From: Serinus canaria
Lineage: Eukaryota > Chordata > Aves > Passeriformes > Fringillidae
Direction: 5' to 3'
Assembly (NCBI RefSeq): GCF_022539315.1
Contig: NC_066316.1
Coordinates: 65,143,994-65,207,993, forward strand
Length of the DNA: 64,000 nt
The notes under the pieces are model-generated. The model worked only from the letters and a program-made list of their open reading frames with translations. It did no database searches and was not told the DNA's origin. Each line of letters starts with the position of its first letter. Positions within the stretch are counted from its first letter, which is position 1. The position numbers were made by a program, and so were the translations under genes. Positions 42,681-54,600 of the stretch are shown piece by piece.

Positions 42681-45600
42681 TCTCTCTGTGTCAGATAACT
42701 ATTCAGGGAAAAGGTACATGGTTTTGAGACAGTAACAAAACAAAGGTTTATGAAACAGGAAAGACCTGCTCTTTTCCTGGTGTGCCATTCTAGGTCCTGT
42801 CAGTCAGTACATTTGGGAGGCATGGACTTGATTTTCTTCTCTATCTGAAGAGTTTTAAATCCATGTTTTCCAAATGTGTTCATGTTAAAGTATACTGAAG
42901 GATGGAAGCAAATGAATTCTCTCTTCTTATTATTGCTGATATTTGAATATACTTGGACATTTGGGTGAGTATTTTCATGATATATTTTAGTAATTAAGGC
43001 ATTCCCTTAAAATTAGGGTCCACCTGACTTTCAGTCCCTGCTTCCAAAACCTATTTTCATTTTTCTTACTCAAGTTACAGTTTAATATTAGCAGTTCTGT
43101 TTTATCTCCAAAATGAAGAAAAATTAGAATATTTTTTAAGGAACTTATGTGGGACAAGCAGTGCAAGAGTTAAAAAATCACTAAATGCTCTTTGCAAAAG
43201 TGATTTAATGAGAATAAGCACAAGGTCACCAAGATGGCTATCTGGATTTGTGTGGTTACCTGCCCCTTTAACAGCCTGTATTCAAACCCAACACTCTCAG
43301 ATCCTCCACAATCAATACCTTTGGAGATGTCTGAAAAGTGTAACCACTTGCATTTTAAAATTTCTAAAAACCTAATTTTATTTTGAATGGTGTTCTTTAT
43401 AAAAAATACTGAGAGTTTCTTGGCACAAACATCATACTTGCTTGCCATTGGCATTTTTGTGTGACCTGATCTCCAGCCCAACTTTCTTGCTGATGGGCCT
43501 TTCCAAAACATGCTAGGTGTACTAGGCAATATAACCCCAGGCACTTCTGAATTTGCTGAGTCTCTTTGGAAGGTTCTTACTGCTCTGGCAAGAAGCAGTA
43601 AGAAACTTCTCAAACAAATTTTCAATGACATTCTAGTAAGTACAGGACACTGGAAGAAGAAAGATATGGGTCCCCTCCTTTTACGTAGCAAAGTTCTCAC
43701 TCTAGGATTGAGAGCAGTCACTGGCAGAAGAACCCCTGGCCTCCAACCTCTCAGGAGAAAGCCCAAATACCCAAGTTGGAGGTTTTCTTTCCCTCTGAGT
43801 GACCCTTTCACTACAGGCTGAGACCAAATATTTGCATTGTCAACAGATGAACGACACTTTTGCTCTCTGGATTTTCAATTAAAAGTGGAGGAGATGGAAC
43901 AAAGGAGAGACATAAAACCTGAAAAATTCTGAAAAGGTCATCTCAATAAGTTGGAACATGCCTAACATATTGGCTTTTATGAAAAATTGTCCTGCATCCA
44001 ACCTATGTAGCTGACTATCTTGGCTGGGTGGGATAGGATTGCACTTGCTGGATTATTTAAAAAAACCAACCAGGTACTTTACAAGTAAATTCAATTTTGG
44101 AATGGCTAAAAATATATCCTGTCAACATCAGAAAATTCAAATCCCCTTAATTTTTTCACATTAAAATTGTGTTTGACTTGAGATTTATTCTAAGTGCATT
44201 AAAATCTCAGAGAAAAGCTAAGTGAAACAAACATATCTGATCCAAACTAGGAAAAAAACCTGTAGGCATTAGTTCAAATGTAAGTCCTTTCACAACTCTG
44301 TTTTAATTTCTTGTATCCTTTTTCTAGCATAAACAGCAGAGATGCACTGAATGAGTACAACATGGACTGATTTCTAAAACACTTTCTGTAAAAGAACTTG
44401 TTGTGAGACTGCCCAGGATGTCCCTGGCAGTCCAGGGAGGAGTTTGAAGGCACTTCCATGCCCCACATCTCAGTTTTCAACCAGAAGTACTCCAACAAGG
44501 TCATTTGCATCAGGGAAATTCAACTTTCAAGGAACATCAGGAGACACGTTACAGCACTGTGACCTGATAAAGAAAAATAGGATTTGTCCTTCCCACCATG
44601 CAGCTCAGCTGATACCCTCTAGAGGACAAACTCAATGAACTTGAAAATTGAGTTAGTTTGTTTCTCAGGAATTAATGTGAGCTGTTGGCTTCCATCCAAA
44701 TACCATTTCACTGTTCGTGTGTTTTTAATTTTTATCTTTGTTTGTTTTTTTATAACAGACCACAAATCAAAATAATGGGTGTTTATCTTCCCATTTTTTA
44801 ATTTTCATATTTAATATTAGTTTATATAAGTCCCAATAAACTGGACAATTTTTAAAAGGTACTTGAAATTAAATCATTAAATGCCCCCTTCTTTTTTTTC
44901 CCCCATTGTTTAAACTTCCTTAAAACAAATTTAGTAAATCAAAATCACTGTGTTAAACACTATGGTTCTATAGATCAAGAAAGCTGGCAATCCTAACCAA
45001 TATTTAATCTTCTTAATGCAAATGATGGGATTTTAATTGTATGTTGCTGGCTTCTTGAAAAAGGAGAATTTCCACTGTGTCATTGTGAGTCTTGTCTGAG
45101 TAAGGGGAGGCTACCCTACTCAAAAGAAATTCAGATGCTATTCAAATGAATAACAGTGAGAATATCCACATTTTTTCTTTCTTCTCATGACTATTGTGCA
45201 TGTCTGGCAGAGGATTTTGCTATCTGTTGTATGTTTGGAAACAGCACAATTAAAACCAATTTAAAATAGAAAGTCATAAAAAACGTCTTTCTCCTTTAAC
45301 AGTACCTGACTGGATGGGCTTCAGAGAAAAGATTTTCCTGTTGGAATCTAAGCCATTATCATCTCCTGGAGAAACATAAGCTAGGACAAAGAAGTTCAGC
45401 CAAAATGTTGGTCTTTGTTTCATGTACCAGTGTATAGTCTCTCTTTGCTGGACAAAGCAAATGAGAGCTGCAAAACTTCCTTCTGCACAAAAGCAGAGAC
45501 CTGTCTGTCCGGGTCTCGAGGCTGCTAAGACAGGAGGAGCAGCTGGTCCATTTCCAGGTGTCTACTGCTGTGAGGGTACACCCTGCTGGTCTCACACTCA

Positions 45601-48417
45601 AGTCATACCCAGCTTCTCTTGTACATTTTTAATTGTGCTTCTTTTCAAAGCTTTGCCAAAAATTTACTAGGCATAAATTTGCAAGAGGTCACCTGAAGGA
45701 TTAGTGCTGAGGGCTTGCAAGGCCATCCTCCAAACCCCACCAATTCTGGTCCTTCTCAAAGTCCAGGTGGAAGTAACCACTTTGTCATGGCAACAGGTAA
45801 CTGGGGCACAGAGAGATTCTGACAGGACCTCTTTGTCTCCCACAAGATCCTCTAAAGCCTCTTAGAATTCACCTATGGCTCTCACAGTAGCTTTGGGATT
45901 GTTAGGTCCTCCTTACCATCTTTGCACAGTCCATTAGAGGCAGCTTTTGAGAGATGATGGTACTTCACCAAATTCCCCTTAATCTTATGCTTGAATCTAC
46001 CTGACAGAGAATACTGCTATGATGACAACTGTGAAAGTCTGGTGTTGTGCCCATGATATGTCACTACATTTGAAACAAGGAACACTTTATACTGTACAGT
46101 TATTTCTATTGCACCAAAGAAAAAGGATATTTGCAAATGGTTCAAGTCAATTCTGCAATACTAGATTAGGCTGAAGTATATTAGTAAAACTATTACATAC
46201 CTCTCATCACTAGTAGTAATTATGAGATACAGGTCTTGAAAATAAAGAATAAACCCTCTTTCCTTTGAAAATAGCAGTGTGACATAAAATCTGTGAAGTT
46301 GACATGGAAGCACACCTCTTTTTATGTTGTTTTTATAAATAACATGAAATTATGCATCAATTATATGTGATGTTTATTTTGTCAACTTCCACTTACCAAA
46401 GTGATCAAATAAGGATTTTCTATTTGTAGATAAAATCCTCTTCTATAGAAATTAATATGTTTTTAGAGACTGGCCAGAGTCAAGTTTCCTTTTCTGCTTC
46501 TAATCATAAACCATAACAATTTTGAAGTTTAAAATTATCAGTGTTTCCATTGAGTCCTTCTTATAATACTTAGTGTTAAGTCCTTAAAAGCTACATTTTA
46601 TGCTAATATTTCTTGTGACTTGCTTAAAGAAATGGCTAGCTCCAGTCTTATGCCTTAGTTACATCTAAATATATACAAGTTTTATATGCAGAATTATATG
46701 CAAGGTAAAGGAAACATAGAATATGTGGAACCAGGCTTTAGGTTGCATTACATGGCTGGAAAGGAGCAAGTACATGAATATTTGCAGGTGAATGTCTCAT
46801 AACTCAGGACCATCATCTGACTACAGCTAATGCTCTTATAAGTCGAGAAGAAAACCTTTAGAATAGTTGGAATTTTTGTGAGTCAGTGCAGAAGCAGAAT
46901 AAACTGGTATCAACATCTGCCCATGAATAAATGTGGTCAGATATATTAAAAAAAAAAGGCAGGCAGCTCTTTACTGTCTACACTGACCCAGCAGTGAGAA
47001 TGCCATATGGAAAGAAAGAAGGTGGATGAAAGAAACACAAACTGCTATATTAAAATAAAGAGCCCAATGTTAACTTAACTAGGGATTAACAAGTATTTTG
47101 TCTATTGCATTTGCATTTACAAAAAATATTTTGGTTGTAAATGGATATTTTACTACAAAGAGACTATTGAGAAAACAAGCAAAATATAGTAATTTGAATA
47201 ATTTATACAATATGCATTATGCTTATCAGAAAGAATGCATAACAGACAACCCATTTCTAATTTTCTTTGCTGGTAAATAAACCTTGGCAGAAATTTTCTA
47301 TGTAAACCTAGATTTTATACAATCACAGACAATATACGCTATGACTGAACCCATTCTTTTGGGAGTGTGTTGGCATACTGCCAAAAGAAACAAAATCTGA
47401 AGAAGCCATTAAAAGAAAACAGGAAACAAACCAATGTCAGAAACAGAGATCAGATCAGACCAGAGATCAGATCTGTGTCCCTTACACGAATTGACTTTTG
47501 CTAAGAAGTCATGTTTCTGTCTTAAGGAGGTTCACTTTGATGTTTAAGATTGGGGTTTATGAACACTGAGAGTCCAGTTTCTGCTTCTCTTTTCCTTGAG
47601 TTCCCTTCTGGCACGTCATCTGATTCCTGTGGATCTGAGGGGAGCAGTGGCAGTGGGAACAGCCAATTCCCATTCCTCCCACAGCACAGGAGTTGCTGTT
47701 CGTGTGCTGGTGTCCTCAGTCAGACGGGGAAGAAAGCAAAAGCTGGGGCTAATGTTATTGATTCCCACTGTTCTGTGTCTATCACATTAACCAGCAGCAG
47801 ACTTGGCCTGGTTTGTAAATATGGAACCTGATCCAAAACCCACTGAAGTCCCTAGGACATGTACCTGAGAATCATGAATATTACTTTATCCAAATGATTT
47901 TTATACAAGGATTTTAAAACAGATAAGGATTGGAGAGAAAAGCAGTCTTTTGGTATTTTGGGGTTGGGATTTTTGAACCAGAGTCTGATATAAAGCACAC
48001 TGTGACAGAGGGGTTTTTTATATTTTAGCATTTTCAGACCAGGCTCTTAAAACATGGCCACAGCAGTATCACTACTACCATATTATATAATTACTTCTTT
48101 GCACACTGCACTCAGCTGGAAGGAACTCAAAACAAGCCCAAATTTATACCAAAACATTTGCCACGTGTTTTAGATAAGGTATCAGAAACTTTGAACACAA
48201 CATAAGAGATTTAATGACCAGCATTTCCTTTTAAGCCCATTTATCTTTCTCCCTCCCTCTCCGCTCTCACACTGCCGCACCCTCGCGTTTTATGTGACAG
48301 CACTGCTTCAGTACCTTCAATAAAAAAGCCTTGAATGCTCAGTGAGGCAAGTACCAGCACCTTATGAGGTGTGACCAGCTTTTGAGTGCAGCCTTTGTCC
48401 TTTGCTGCTCTTTACAG
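42681..48417. other. Intergenic, 5' of GPRC6A
   Basis: No exon or known repeat recognised. The longest ORF (43170-43811, minus, 213 codons) has no recognisable domain. An X-box-like motif is at 45781-45794. The last 170 bp hold a pyrimidine-rich stretch (48246-48270), an AATAAAAAAG TATA-like run near 48319 and a pyrimidine tract ending in ag at 48417. Confidence 0.6.
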
Positions 48418-48546
48418 ATGTCACAGGAGCCCTTGCTGGTGCTGCAGCTTGATCGACTCAAAGCTGGGACACATGGCATTTGTCATCTTTTTGATCCCCT
48501 GCTTTGTGGTCGGCACCGATGTTGCTTTCTCCTGCCAGAATGCTGA
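48418..48546 (+). other. Upstream ORF overlapping the GPRC6A start
   Basis: An ATG at 48418 opens a 42-codon frame (MSQEPLLVLQLDRLKAGTHG…) in a different frame from GPRC6A, running past the receptor ATG to a stop at 48544-48546. It matters only if the transcript starts or splices at or before 48418. The sequence just before it, 'gctgctctttacag', also looks like a splice acceptor for a 5' non-coding exon. Confidence 0.4.
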
Positions 48547-48666
48547 TGACTTTGTGGGAGCCAGTTCTCCAGGGGACATCATTATTGGAGGCTTGTTTGC
48601 AGTTCACAGCGAAATGCTGCATCCAGAAGAAGATCCCATCAAGCCAGTAATTCAGAAATGTGCTGG
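48473..48666 (+). CDS. GPRC6A: GPRC6A coding exon 1 (residues 1-65)
   Basis: MAFVIFLIPCFVV is a signal peptide aligning with the human start MAFLIILITCF; no ATG in the same frame lies between it and the preceding in-frame stop. The mature N-terminus is followed by CQNADDFVGASSPGD and IIIGGLFAVH, the first strand of the Venus flytrap. The Kozak context is weak at -3 (C) with G at +4. Donor gtgagt. Confidence 0.95.
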
Positions 48667-51600
48667 GTGAGTAATACTGGAAATTAAACATATGGCAAAG
48701 AAGAGAGCACTGACACTGGACATGTAACTCTTATATTAAGGTCAACAAATTCTGGTTCCTTTGCTTTGCTTAGACTTAAAAAATTCCTTGGACATCACAA
48801 AAATTTCATGTAAATTAACACAGGATGACAAAATATGGCAAAGTTACAATAAAAAATACTGCAGTTTACTGAGGAAGGGAATGAGCATTTGATCCTATTT
48901 CAATCTTCACAGATAAGCAAATAGCCTTGGGTGTTTGTGTTATCATCTGATTTCCATGTATATATTTTCCTTATAATTTTCTGTAGGTCTGAAGGAATCA
49001 GCATCTATTAATTATTTGTTATGAGGCTGAACCTACATGATCTGGACACAGGCAGACTATTCCATTTTCCCCAAGCCCATAGTAAAATCTGCCTTCCATC
49101 TCTTGGGCAGCTCAGTTATAATCTGTGATGGTACCTTGATGGTGACACTGTAGTTATTTTTTAAATTGCCATAATTATTACACTTGGAACTATAATTGTG
49201 GCTTTATGTGATAGGATAGACTACCTATAAACACCTTGTCATGCATGCATTCTTTGCATCAGAATATTTATTCTGTTGGCTCCAAATCCTACTCTGCTTG
49301 AAATGTCCATTTTTCTGGAATGCATAAAAAGGAAACTTGGTGAAGAATTTTATTTTAAGTACATGATATACATTTCCCAAGACCAGGAATTCCAAACATG
49401 CATTTTTTAAAACTGAAATATAGGTGCAAATCCAAAAATTTTATTTGAATTTTACAACTTAATCACACACCTGAATCTAATAATCAGCTAGGCATGCAGG
49501 TATCCATCTGGTTTTATGACAAAATGTTGAGTAAGTTGATAATTTTGTCTGTTTTCCATTATTTTTCTATGGAGACATAAATTATCTCAAGTCCATCTGA
49601 AATTTGATTTAGATCACAAGATTTGCAATCTTTAGAGAAGCTTGCCTGAGAGGAGAGTTGGTGGTATTGTAGACAGTTTGTGCTAGCTCAGTTTTGATAA
49701 TTCACCTATTATAACATCCACTGGAGATAAGGGAAATGTCTGGGCTAACTTCATCAGGTTTGAAGAGTATTTTAGAAACATCAATGCAACCACTAGAGAC
49801 CCTGACCTCTGAAATATTTTATTCTATTCTGAAACATTTAGTACTTCCTTTTCTTTGCTTCATGCTTTGGGTGAAAATAAATACATTTTTAAAAAACTTA
49901 GTGGGCAGGTGTAGTAAACTAGAATATCTTCACTGACTTTGACAGATGCTTCCTGAAGATATCACTTGCAAATTTTCATGTATCATGAAAATTAAACTTT
50001 TAGTCCCTTTTTCTTTTCCAGAAAAACACTTTTATTCTACTATATTTTCAGTTTTGTTTTTATTTTATTTAGTGTCCTGTTAAATGAGAAAAAAAAGGTT
50101 TTTTATTTTTTGCACACTAAACCCAAGCAAATCACACAAAACTTACTACCCATCAGTTCTTTTCAGCAGCTGTAAAATTCTAAGGGATATGCTCAAAACA
50201 GCCTTTGTTTCACCCTTGCTTCCAACAAAGCTTTTCTGAAAAACACCGCCTGTGTTTCTCTGACAGCTTTGAAATTCAAGTTTTTCTTCAGACACTTGCG
50301 ATGATACACGCTATTGAAACCATCAACAACTCGACGCTGTTATCTGGAGTTACCCTGGGCTATGAAATCTACGACACGTGTGCAGAAGTTACAAAAGCCA
50401 TGGCGTCTGCCCTGAGATTTCTGTCTAAATTCAATTCTTCTGAGGACGCCGTGGAGTTCAAGTGTAACTACTCAGACTACATCCCCAGAGTCAAGGCAGT
50501 CACTGGAGCCAGCTACTCAGAGGTGTCGATGGCAGTGTCAAGGCTCTTGGCTTTGCAGTTGATCCCACAGGTAGGTTTGAGGCAACTCTTTTGTTTTGGA
50601 CAGAGGGTCAGATTTACCATGCTAGGAATTAAGGCTCTGATCACAGGAATTGCAAAAGCCACGTATTTACTACAAGGCAGGGTTTGGTTTATCCTAAGGA
50701 CATCAGGATGGGTGGGCTTCAGCTCCAAGTGGAGGCCTTGATTCACTTACCCAGACAAAGGCAGTAAGGGATATTTTCGATACCCAAGGCACATTTATCC
50801 AAGTGTTTTTCTAGGGTCATGCTGGGCCCTTGTCAGCCTGGCAGTGCCTTTGGTCAGTCCTGGTTACTCCAATGTACCTTGGAAGACACTCAAGATCTTT
50901 GTTCAGTCAGCAAAGTTACAGCTGACATGTACACTTTGCCTGGTGGTGAATATGACAATACTCAATCTCAAGCTAAAAAAAATTTTAAAAAGAGACCAGA
51001 TTAGATCTGATCTGTTCAGAAATTCAGGAATTCTCTCCAGCCCAAGAGAAATTAAACGTTGGAATCAGTAAAAATTATGGACAGGGAAGTGAGGAAGATT
51101 GCTCTCAAACAAAGATTTTCTCCTAGTACTCTTCAAACAATTGTAGAAGTGAAAGAATACAATAGTTTATATCTACACTAGTCCTTCCCAAAACATCCTT
51201 TTCTGTTTCTGACCTCTCTAGGACTAGTACAGTCCCACATTTGTGCCTAGGCTGTGCTAACCTTCCTATTGTCACCTTTGTAAAAGAACTGGGGTCAAGG
51301 CCAGGACTAAGAAGGAAGAAACAGATCCACTTCCACACCATCCTGTCTTGCACTTTGGTTTTGCCAATAGATAAAAATTAACCAAATAAGTGGAAAAGAC
51401 ATAAAATCTGAACTAAAGATAACTTCTAACTGAATCTTCTCCTCTGCAATGGTAGGAAGTAATTCTGACCTCCAACGCCACCACAGGAACTGTAGTAAGT
51501 ATGAAAACTAAAGTGCCACACTTGAACATAATCAAAAGGCAAGTGACTAAAAAAATCTGCAGTAGGGCATAGATGGAAAATGGGAATCAAGAAATTTTTC

Positions 51601-54600
51601 TTATCAATAGCATCTGCAGTGTTCTGACACAGTAAGATTTTGGTATCCCCTCCAGACAGGTGACTCTCGTTTTGGAAAGCTTAAATTTATTTTTTAAAAA
51701 CTGTCAAGAAATAAAAAGTTCCAACAAAAAAATAAGGAAGGATTAAAACTGGAGAGATTTAAATAACTGTGTTCTTTTTATGTTTTTCCAGCTACATTCA
51801 CAAGAAAAAGATAATAAATCTTTTGTATGAAAAAATTATAACATTTTGTATTATTGGTTACTGTTTGTTTGCTTGTTTGTCTGTGAGGTTCTTCCAACTG
51901 ATTTAATCGTCCTTTTGAAATATAATAATTAAATATTGGCAAGAAAATATATATCTATGTGTGTGTGAACCATACGAAAGCACTCAGTGATAGGAAAATA
52001 CTACAAAATATGAGTACTAGCAATCTCAGTAGAGACTCAAAAAAATTGTTAAATATTGTTTTGAAGAGCATATTGATGGTATCTGAACAGAGTAAACCAA
52101 AATTTTGATACCATCATTGCTGTCATATCCATTTTGAAAGATTTTGCTCTCAGCCTTCATTGAATTATGTAGAAGGGAAAAAGTAACTGGTGCTGGCCAT
52201 GAGTCTTCATCCAAGGGCAAGGAGAGAGAACCTGCCTCCTTTAGCTGAAGCTTGTGGATGCTCATTCACTGGAGGAGGGAGCCTGGGTCAGGTGGGAAGA
52301 AAGAGCAATCATTTGGATCTCTTGACATCCTTTGGAGGAGAACACATCCACAACTAAATTGTTCACTCTCCCTAGGTCAGTCCTGCATCATCAGCTGAAA
52401 TCCTCAGTGACAAAATCAGGTTTCCTTCTTTCTTCAGGACTATCCCCAGCGATTTTCACCAGACAAGAGCAATGACTCGCCTGATCTGTGAATCTGGGTG
52501 GAACTGGATCGGGGTAATAGCCACTGATGATGACAATGGGCGGTTCGCTCTGGAGAGCTTTGGGGTCCAGGCCATGGCAAACAACGTTTGCATAGCTTTT
52601 AAAGAGATGCTGCCAGCCTATCTCTCTGACAGCACCTTTCACTCCAAAGTTGATCAAGCAATTGAGAAGATTGTCAAGGAAAAAAGAGTAAACGTTATTG
52701 TTGTCTTCATGAGACAGTTTCATGTGCTCAAATTATTCGAGAAGGCAATTGAGAGGAACGTTAATAAAATCTGGATTGCAAGTGATAACTGGTCAGCTGC
52801 AGTCAAGATCAGTACAATTCCCAATATCAGACAGCTGGGAACAGTTGTGGGATTTGGATTTAAAAATGGAGACATCTCCTCATTCCAAGAGTTTTTGAGA
52901 AACCTTCATAAAAAGCCCACTGAAAACAACAAGTTTTTACGTGAATATATTATGCTTTTGTCAGTCTGTGCACACCTGGAATATCATGACTTTCAAACGT
53001 GCATTGCAAACCAGTCCCAGGATAATCTACTGGAAAATGATGGGAGTAAGCCTCAGATCTGGAGAGATGATTTTTTGAATGCTAATGTTGAACCAGGATT
53101 TATCCGTAGTACCATGCTTGCAGTCTATGCTATAGCTCACGCCATTAAAGGGCAATGCAAAGACAGAGACTGCAAGGATCCATCTGCCTTCACTCCCTGG
53201 GAGGTATGATGCTAATTCTTACAGGTCTTATTCTCTCTGCCTAACTTTCATCGCATTTTTGCCACCATATTCCTGGAGATAAAAGCTTGGTCCTTTCACT
53301 AAATTACTTCTTATCAGATATTTGACTACTAGTGCTTGGTTCCATTGCTGCCAACCACTGTGATACACATCGTGAGTGCTCTTGAGAGATGAGCATACTG
53401 CAGGATAGGAGCATTCACTGAAGAGTTTCAATTTTCCTCTCTCCTTTCTCTCAGCACTGTATCTGCTTTGTCTTGATTCAAGTATTATCCTCCATAATGA
53501 GCCTCTACTTGAAATTGAAAAGGCAATACATTGTACCTCTGTCTGATCTTGACTTATATATAAAGACATAATCTTTAAGATGGATGAGGTACTTGTTATC
53601 ACACTACTGGGTGGGAAAAGAAGAGGAAAAATCAGACAAGTAAACCTGACCTGACCTTTTACCCAACAACCTGCTCAGGACTATTCACTTTTACACACTT
53701 TTACTCAGAAGATTAAACAAATATTCACTTAAAAGTCAAATAACCTCTGATGCACTCTGATTTGCTCTGGCCTCTTATCCTAGGTCAAGGCAGGTCAAAC
53801 CAAGATATGGGATTTGAAATAAAAAACAACTAACCAATAACCCAGTAACAATCAGACTAGTTACATGAATTAGTAAACACTAATGGGACAAATTCAGGAC
53901 TGTTTAGCAGGAATGCAGCTTTATGGAGCTACACTCACACCATAAATGGACTAAATGCCAAGCCATCCAAATTAACACTTTTTAAGTTGTTAAGCACTCA
54001 TGAAGAGAACTGAGAGATAATTATTTCCCCCATGATGTTTTAATTACATGTTTCTTCTACATGAAAATTCAACCCTTTAGGAAAGAAAACATATATGTAC
54101 AGAAAACTCTTAGGATCCAAATAATCCATATCATACATCTCCAAATACAGGGAAACAATAGAGTGATTGTTGTTACAGACTTTGCAAAAATACCAAAAAC
54201 CAGTTGCACCAAGATGTTGCTGAATATTAGCCCATTCTGTCTGAAGCTCGAAATGTATTCAAAAAGCTGTGGTGTTCTCATATTGTTAGACAAATTGAAA
54301 AAGTGGAGAACAGAAAAATAAATTACTGGTCTGAGTATATACAAAGAAAAAACCCTATTCAGTTCCACACAACTATGCAGCATCCAAATAAAATGCACCA
54401 ATCAAATTGGTTAGAAACACACCGGTTCTTCATAAACTATAAAAATGCCCCAAAAAATTGCATTATGCATGACAAGATGGTATATTATATACACTAGATG
54501 TGTATGTGTTACTAGATATGTTGCATAAATTTGACAAAGCCTGTTGAGGTAGTATCCATGTCAGCACATTTGTTAAATGCTGTGAATATCACAAATGGAC

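Noticed and set aside
43170..43821. 213-codon minus-strand ORF with a 103-codon plus-strand ORF opposite it, between the two genes
   Set aside because: No recognisable domain, no low-complexity or transposon protein match by eye, and no promoter or splice context. Open frames of this size occur by chance. A protein search would settle it.
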